Below are positions 5,016 to 6,977 of a stretch of DNA of 6,977 bases, piece after piece (within the stretch, counting starts at the first letter, position 1; each line of letters begins with the position of its first letter). This DNA is from Bacillota bacterium. GTDB taxonomy: Bacteria > Bacillota > Bacilli > Tumebacillales > Effusibacillaceae. Position numbers and translations under genes: made by a program. The notes beneath the pieces were generated by a model, which saw only the letters and a program-made list of their open reading frames with translations, was not told where the DNA came from and made no database searches. The stretch is from contig JAGVBM010000054.1 in the NCBI GenBank assembly GCA_020059765.1, positions 1 to 6,977 on the forward strand. Direction: 5' to 3'.

Positions 5016-6557
5016 ATGTCAGCAATACTGCCATACATTCTTGCGGTAATTGCCCTGATTGCAGGTATCCTGGTTGGATACCTGTATCGTCGCACCATTG
5101 CCGAAGGAAAGATTGCTTCCGCCGAAGTTCGCTCCGCTCAAATTATTGAAGAAAGCATCAAGGAATCGGAAGCGAAGAAAAAGGAAGCAATTTTGGAAGC
5201 GAAAGAAGAAGTCCACAAGTTGCGTTCCGATGCAGAGAAAGACATCCGTGAACGTCGTAACGAAATTCAGCGGTTGGAACGTCGGTTGCTGCAAAAGGAA
5301 GAAACTCTTGACCGAAAAACCGATGCGATTGAAAAACGTGCTGAAGCTTTGACGAACAAGGAACGATTTGTTGAAGAGCAACGTGAAAAAGTGGAAGAAC
5401 TGATTCGTCAGCAAACTGCCGAATTGGAACGTGTTTCTGCATTGACGCAAGAAGAAGCGAGAACGATTCTTCTGGCCAATGTGGAGGCGGAATGTCGTTA
5501 TGACGCCGCAGTCTTAATGAAAGAAATTGAACAACAGGCACGCGATGAAGCGGAGAAGAAGGCGAAAGAGATTATTGCCACCGCCATTCAACGGTGTGCC
5601 GCCGATCACGTGGCAGAAACAACGGTGTCCGTTGTAGCGCTGCCGAATGATGAAATGAAAGGTCGTATCATCGGCCGAGAAGGACGAAATATTCGTGCTC
5701 TTGAAACGTTAACAGGCATTGATTTGATTATTGACGACACACCTGAAGCTGTGATTTTGTCCGGATTTGATCCAATACGTCGAGAAGTGGCCCGCGTCGC
5801 GCTGGAAAAATTGGTTGCTGATGGACGAATTCATCCGGCCCGAATTGAGGAGATGGTTGAAAAAGCACGCCGCGAAATCGATGACCGGATTCGTGAAGAA
5901 GGGGAACAAGCGTTGTTTGAGACCGGAATCCACGGAATTCATCCTGATTTGGTTAAAATTCTGGGTCGCTTGAAGTATCGGACTAGCTATGGTCAAAACG
6001 TTCTGAAACATTCTATTGAAGTCGCTCATTTAGCTGGTCTGATGGCTGCCGAGTTGGGTCTTGACGTAAATCTTGCCCGCCGCGGTGGATTGCTGCATGA
6101 CGTGGGCAAAGCGATTACCCATGAGGTCGAAGGGTCTCACGTGGAGATTGGGGTTGACCTTGCGAAAAAGTACAAGGAACACCCGATCGTAATCAATGCG
6201 ATTGGTGCTCATCATGGAGACATTGAATTTTCATCTCCTATTTCGGTGATTGTTGCCGCAGCAGATGCAATTTCTGCCGCACGGCCGGGGGCCCGTCGCG
6301 AAACATTGGATATTTACTTGAAACGATTGGAGAAGCTGGAATCCATTGCTGAGTCGTTTGAAGGCGTTGAAAAGTCGTACGCGATCCAAGCGGGTCGTGA
6401 AATTCGAATTATAGTCAAGCCTGAGCAAATTGACGACGTAGAATCGGTACGCGTCGCTAGGGAGATCTCGAAGAAAATTGAAAATGAGTTAGACTACCCT
6501 GGGCAAATAAAAGTTACGGTCATTCGTGAGACCAGAGCCGTCGAATACGCAAAATAG
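5016..6557 (+). CDS. rny: Ribonuclease Y (membrane-anchored endoribonuclease)
   Basis: 513 residues, close to B. subtilis RNase Y (520). The order is: one N-terminal transmembrane helix (about 4-24), a long charged coiled coil (about 28-190, rich in E, K and R), a KH domain with the GxxG loop in RIIGREGRNIR (217-227), and an HD phosphohydrolase domain with H332, H361-D362 in LLHDVGKA (359-366), H399-H400 in GAHHGD and D417 as likely metal ligands. The family makes the endonucleolytic cuts that start mRNA decay in many Gram-positive bacteria, tethered to the inner face of the membrane. It interacts with other decay factors, including the CshA helicase in B. subtilis and S. aureus, which makes the nearby helicase gene notable. 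Synonyms are ymdA and cvfA. It has its own strong promoter, a structured leader and a terminator overlapping its stop codon, so it is probably monocistronic apart from readthrough from recX. A hairpin lies in its first codons (5061-5085). Confidence 0.98.
   Translation: MSAILPYILAVIALIAGILVGYLYRRTIAEGKIASAEVRSAQIIEESIKESEAKKKEAILEAKEEVHKLRSDAEKDIRERRNEIQRLERRLLQKEETLDRKTDAIEKRAEALTNKERFVEEQREKVEELIRQQTAELERVSALTQEEARTILLANVEAECRYDAAVLMKEIEQQARDEAEKKAKEIIATAIQRCAADHVAETTVSVVALPNDEMKGRIIGREGRNIRALETLTGIDLIIDDTPEAVILSGFDPIRREVARVALEKLVADGRIHPARIEEMVEKARREIDDRIREEGEQALFETGIHGIHPDLVKILGRLKYRTSYGQNVLKHSIEVAHLAGLMAAELGLDVNLARRGGLLHDVGKAITHEVEGSHVEIGVDLAKKYKEHPIVINAIGAHHGDIEFSSPISVIVAAADAISAARPGARRETLDIYLKRLEKLESIAESFEGVEKSYAIQAGREIRIIVKPEQIDDVESVRVAREISKKIENELDYPGQIKVTVIRETRAVEYAK
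5061..5085 (+). other. Hairpin in the early coding region of rny
   Basis: CAGGTATCC (5062-5070) and GGATACCTG (5076-5084) form a perfect 9 bp stem with the 5-base loop TGGTT, plus an outer G-U pair. It begins 45 bases after the rny start codon and lies in the codons for the transmembrane helix. No T-run follows, so it is not a terminator. It could affect early translation or be chance; the function is unknown. Confidence 0.35.
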
Positions 6558-6580
6558 AGCAGCCAACAGGCTGCTCTTTT
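6556..6580 (+). terminator. Rho-independent terminator of rny
   Basis: AGAGCAGCC (6556-6564) and GGCTGCTCT (6569-6577) form a perfect 9 bp GC-rich stem with the loop AACA, followed by TTTT (6577-6580). The last two bases of the rny TAG stop codon are already in the stem. This cleanly separates rny from the next gene. Confidence 0.9.
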
Positions 6581-6626
6581 ACTTGGCTGATTGGATTGCA
6601 TATTTACTGCATTTTCCTGCAGGATT

Positions 6627-6655
6627 TTGCCTGATCAAAGCGAATTACCTACGAT
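6627..6655 (+). promoter_or_regulatory. Candidate promoter for the last, unidentified gene
   Basis: TTGCCT (6627-6632) and TACGAT (6650-6655) are separated by 17 bases and each differs from the sigma-A consensus at two positions. Transcription would start near 6662, about 36 bases before the proposed ATG. The rny terminator just upstream makes a separate promoter likely, but this one is a moderate match. Confidence 0.4.
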
Positions 6656-6697
6656 GACATTATTGGGAACGAGTTTTTCGTGAAAGAAGAGGATGAA

Positions 6698-6977
6698 ATG
6701 TTACGCATAAATGAGTCTTCAGCAACTCGCCTGTTAATCTCAATGTTGATTCGGTACCCGGAAGTGTCTTCCGTGCGGTATGATCCCCAATCCAAATCCT
6801 TGATTTTCTCCTTTTTTGTAAAAGGAATTCCGGATAAGGCACGGCAGTTTGCTTGCCAGGACGAATTGAGAGCTTATCTTGAAACTTATTCCGGTTTAAG
6901 CCGCAAATGTGCAGCGATTGGCGAACTGCTGTTTACACCGTTGGGTGATATCACTCTGCTAACGTATCAACAGTCGA
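6698..6977 (+). CDS. Unidentified protein, 5' part only (runs off the window)
   Basis: An open frame of 93 codons reaches the end of the window without a stop. The ATG at 6698 is preferred because AGAGG (6688-6692) lies 5 bases upstream; an in-frame GTG at 6680 would add six residues (MKEEDE) but has no good ribosome binding site. The visible part alternates predicted helices and strands: a helix around NESSATRLLISMLIRYP (5-21), strands through VSSVRYD and SLIFSFFVKG, a helix around residues 45-67, then strands in CAAIGELLFTP and ITLLTYQ. There is no signal peptide or clear membrane segment, so it looks like a small cytosolic alpha/beta protein. I do not recognise the family. In B. subtilis the gene after rny is the phosphodiesterase ymdB; this product lacks the metallophosphatase opening. 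It has its own candidate promoter after the rny terminator. Confidence 0.75.
   Translation, partial: MLRINESSATRLLISMLIRYPEVSSVRYDPQSKSLIFSFFVKGIPDKARQFACQDELRAYLETYSGLSRKCAAIGELLFTPLGDITLLTYQQS

Overview
The window is a Bacillota chromosomal housekeeping segment. The gene order (cinA, a DEAD-box RNA helicase, recA, recX, rny), the strong AGGAGG-type ribosome binding sites, a B. subtilis-style LexA/DinR box before recA and a membrane-anchored RNase Y all point to a spore-former-like member of Bacillales. A lineage near Alicyclobacillaceae/Tumebacillus-Effusibacillus is my guess from the protein sequences and moderate GC content; I cannot prove it without a search. Every convincing gene lies on the + strand, and I see no transposon, phage, CRISPR or tRNA/rRNA signal.

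Layout. Bases 1-32 hold a terminator-like hairpin from whatever lies upstream. cinA (54-1289) is followed 13 bases later by a DeaD/CshA-type RNA helicase (1303-2886), presumably in one operon. A 222-base intergenic region (2887-3108) carries a strong hairpin, two candidate sigma-A promoters and a LexA box, and leads into recA (3109-4161, GTG start). recX (4162-4815) begins on the base after the recA stop codon. A sequence shaped exactly like an intrinsic terminator lies inside the first 70 bases of the recX coding sequence. A 200-base gap (4816-5015) has a near-consensus promoter and a leader of about 140 bases with several hairpins, followed by rny (5016-6557). rny ends in a clear Rho-independent terminator (6556-6580). 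A new gene of unknown function starts at about 6698 and runs off the end of the window. No stretch longer than 300 bases lacks a gene.

How the parts fit. recA and recX form an SOS unit: recombinase plus its modulator, under LexA control, with the embedded hairpin offering a way to make much less RecX than RecA. cinA sits upstream of recA as in many Bacillota, but here a helicase gene lies between them. That helicase and RNase Y belong to families that cooperate in RNA turnover in Gram-positive bacteria (CshA and RNase Y of the degradosome-like network), so the locus interleaves DNA-repair and RNA-decay functions. I found no evidence of a wholly new system. The points most worth testing are the recX internal terminator, the structured rny leader and the unrecognised last gene.
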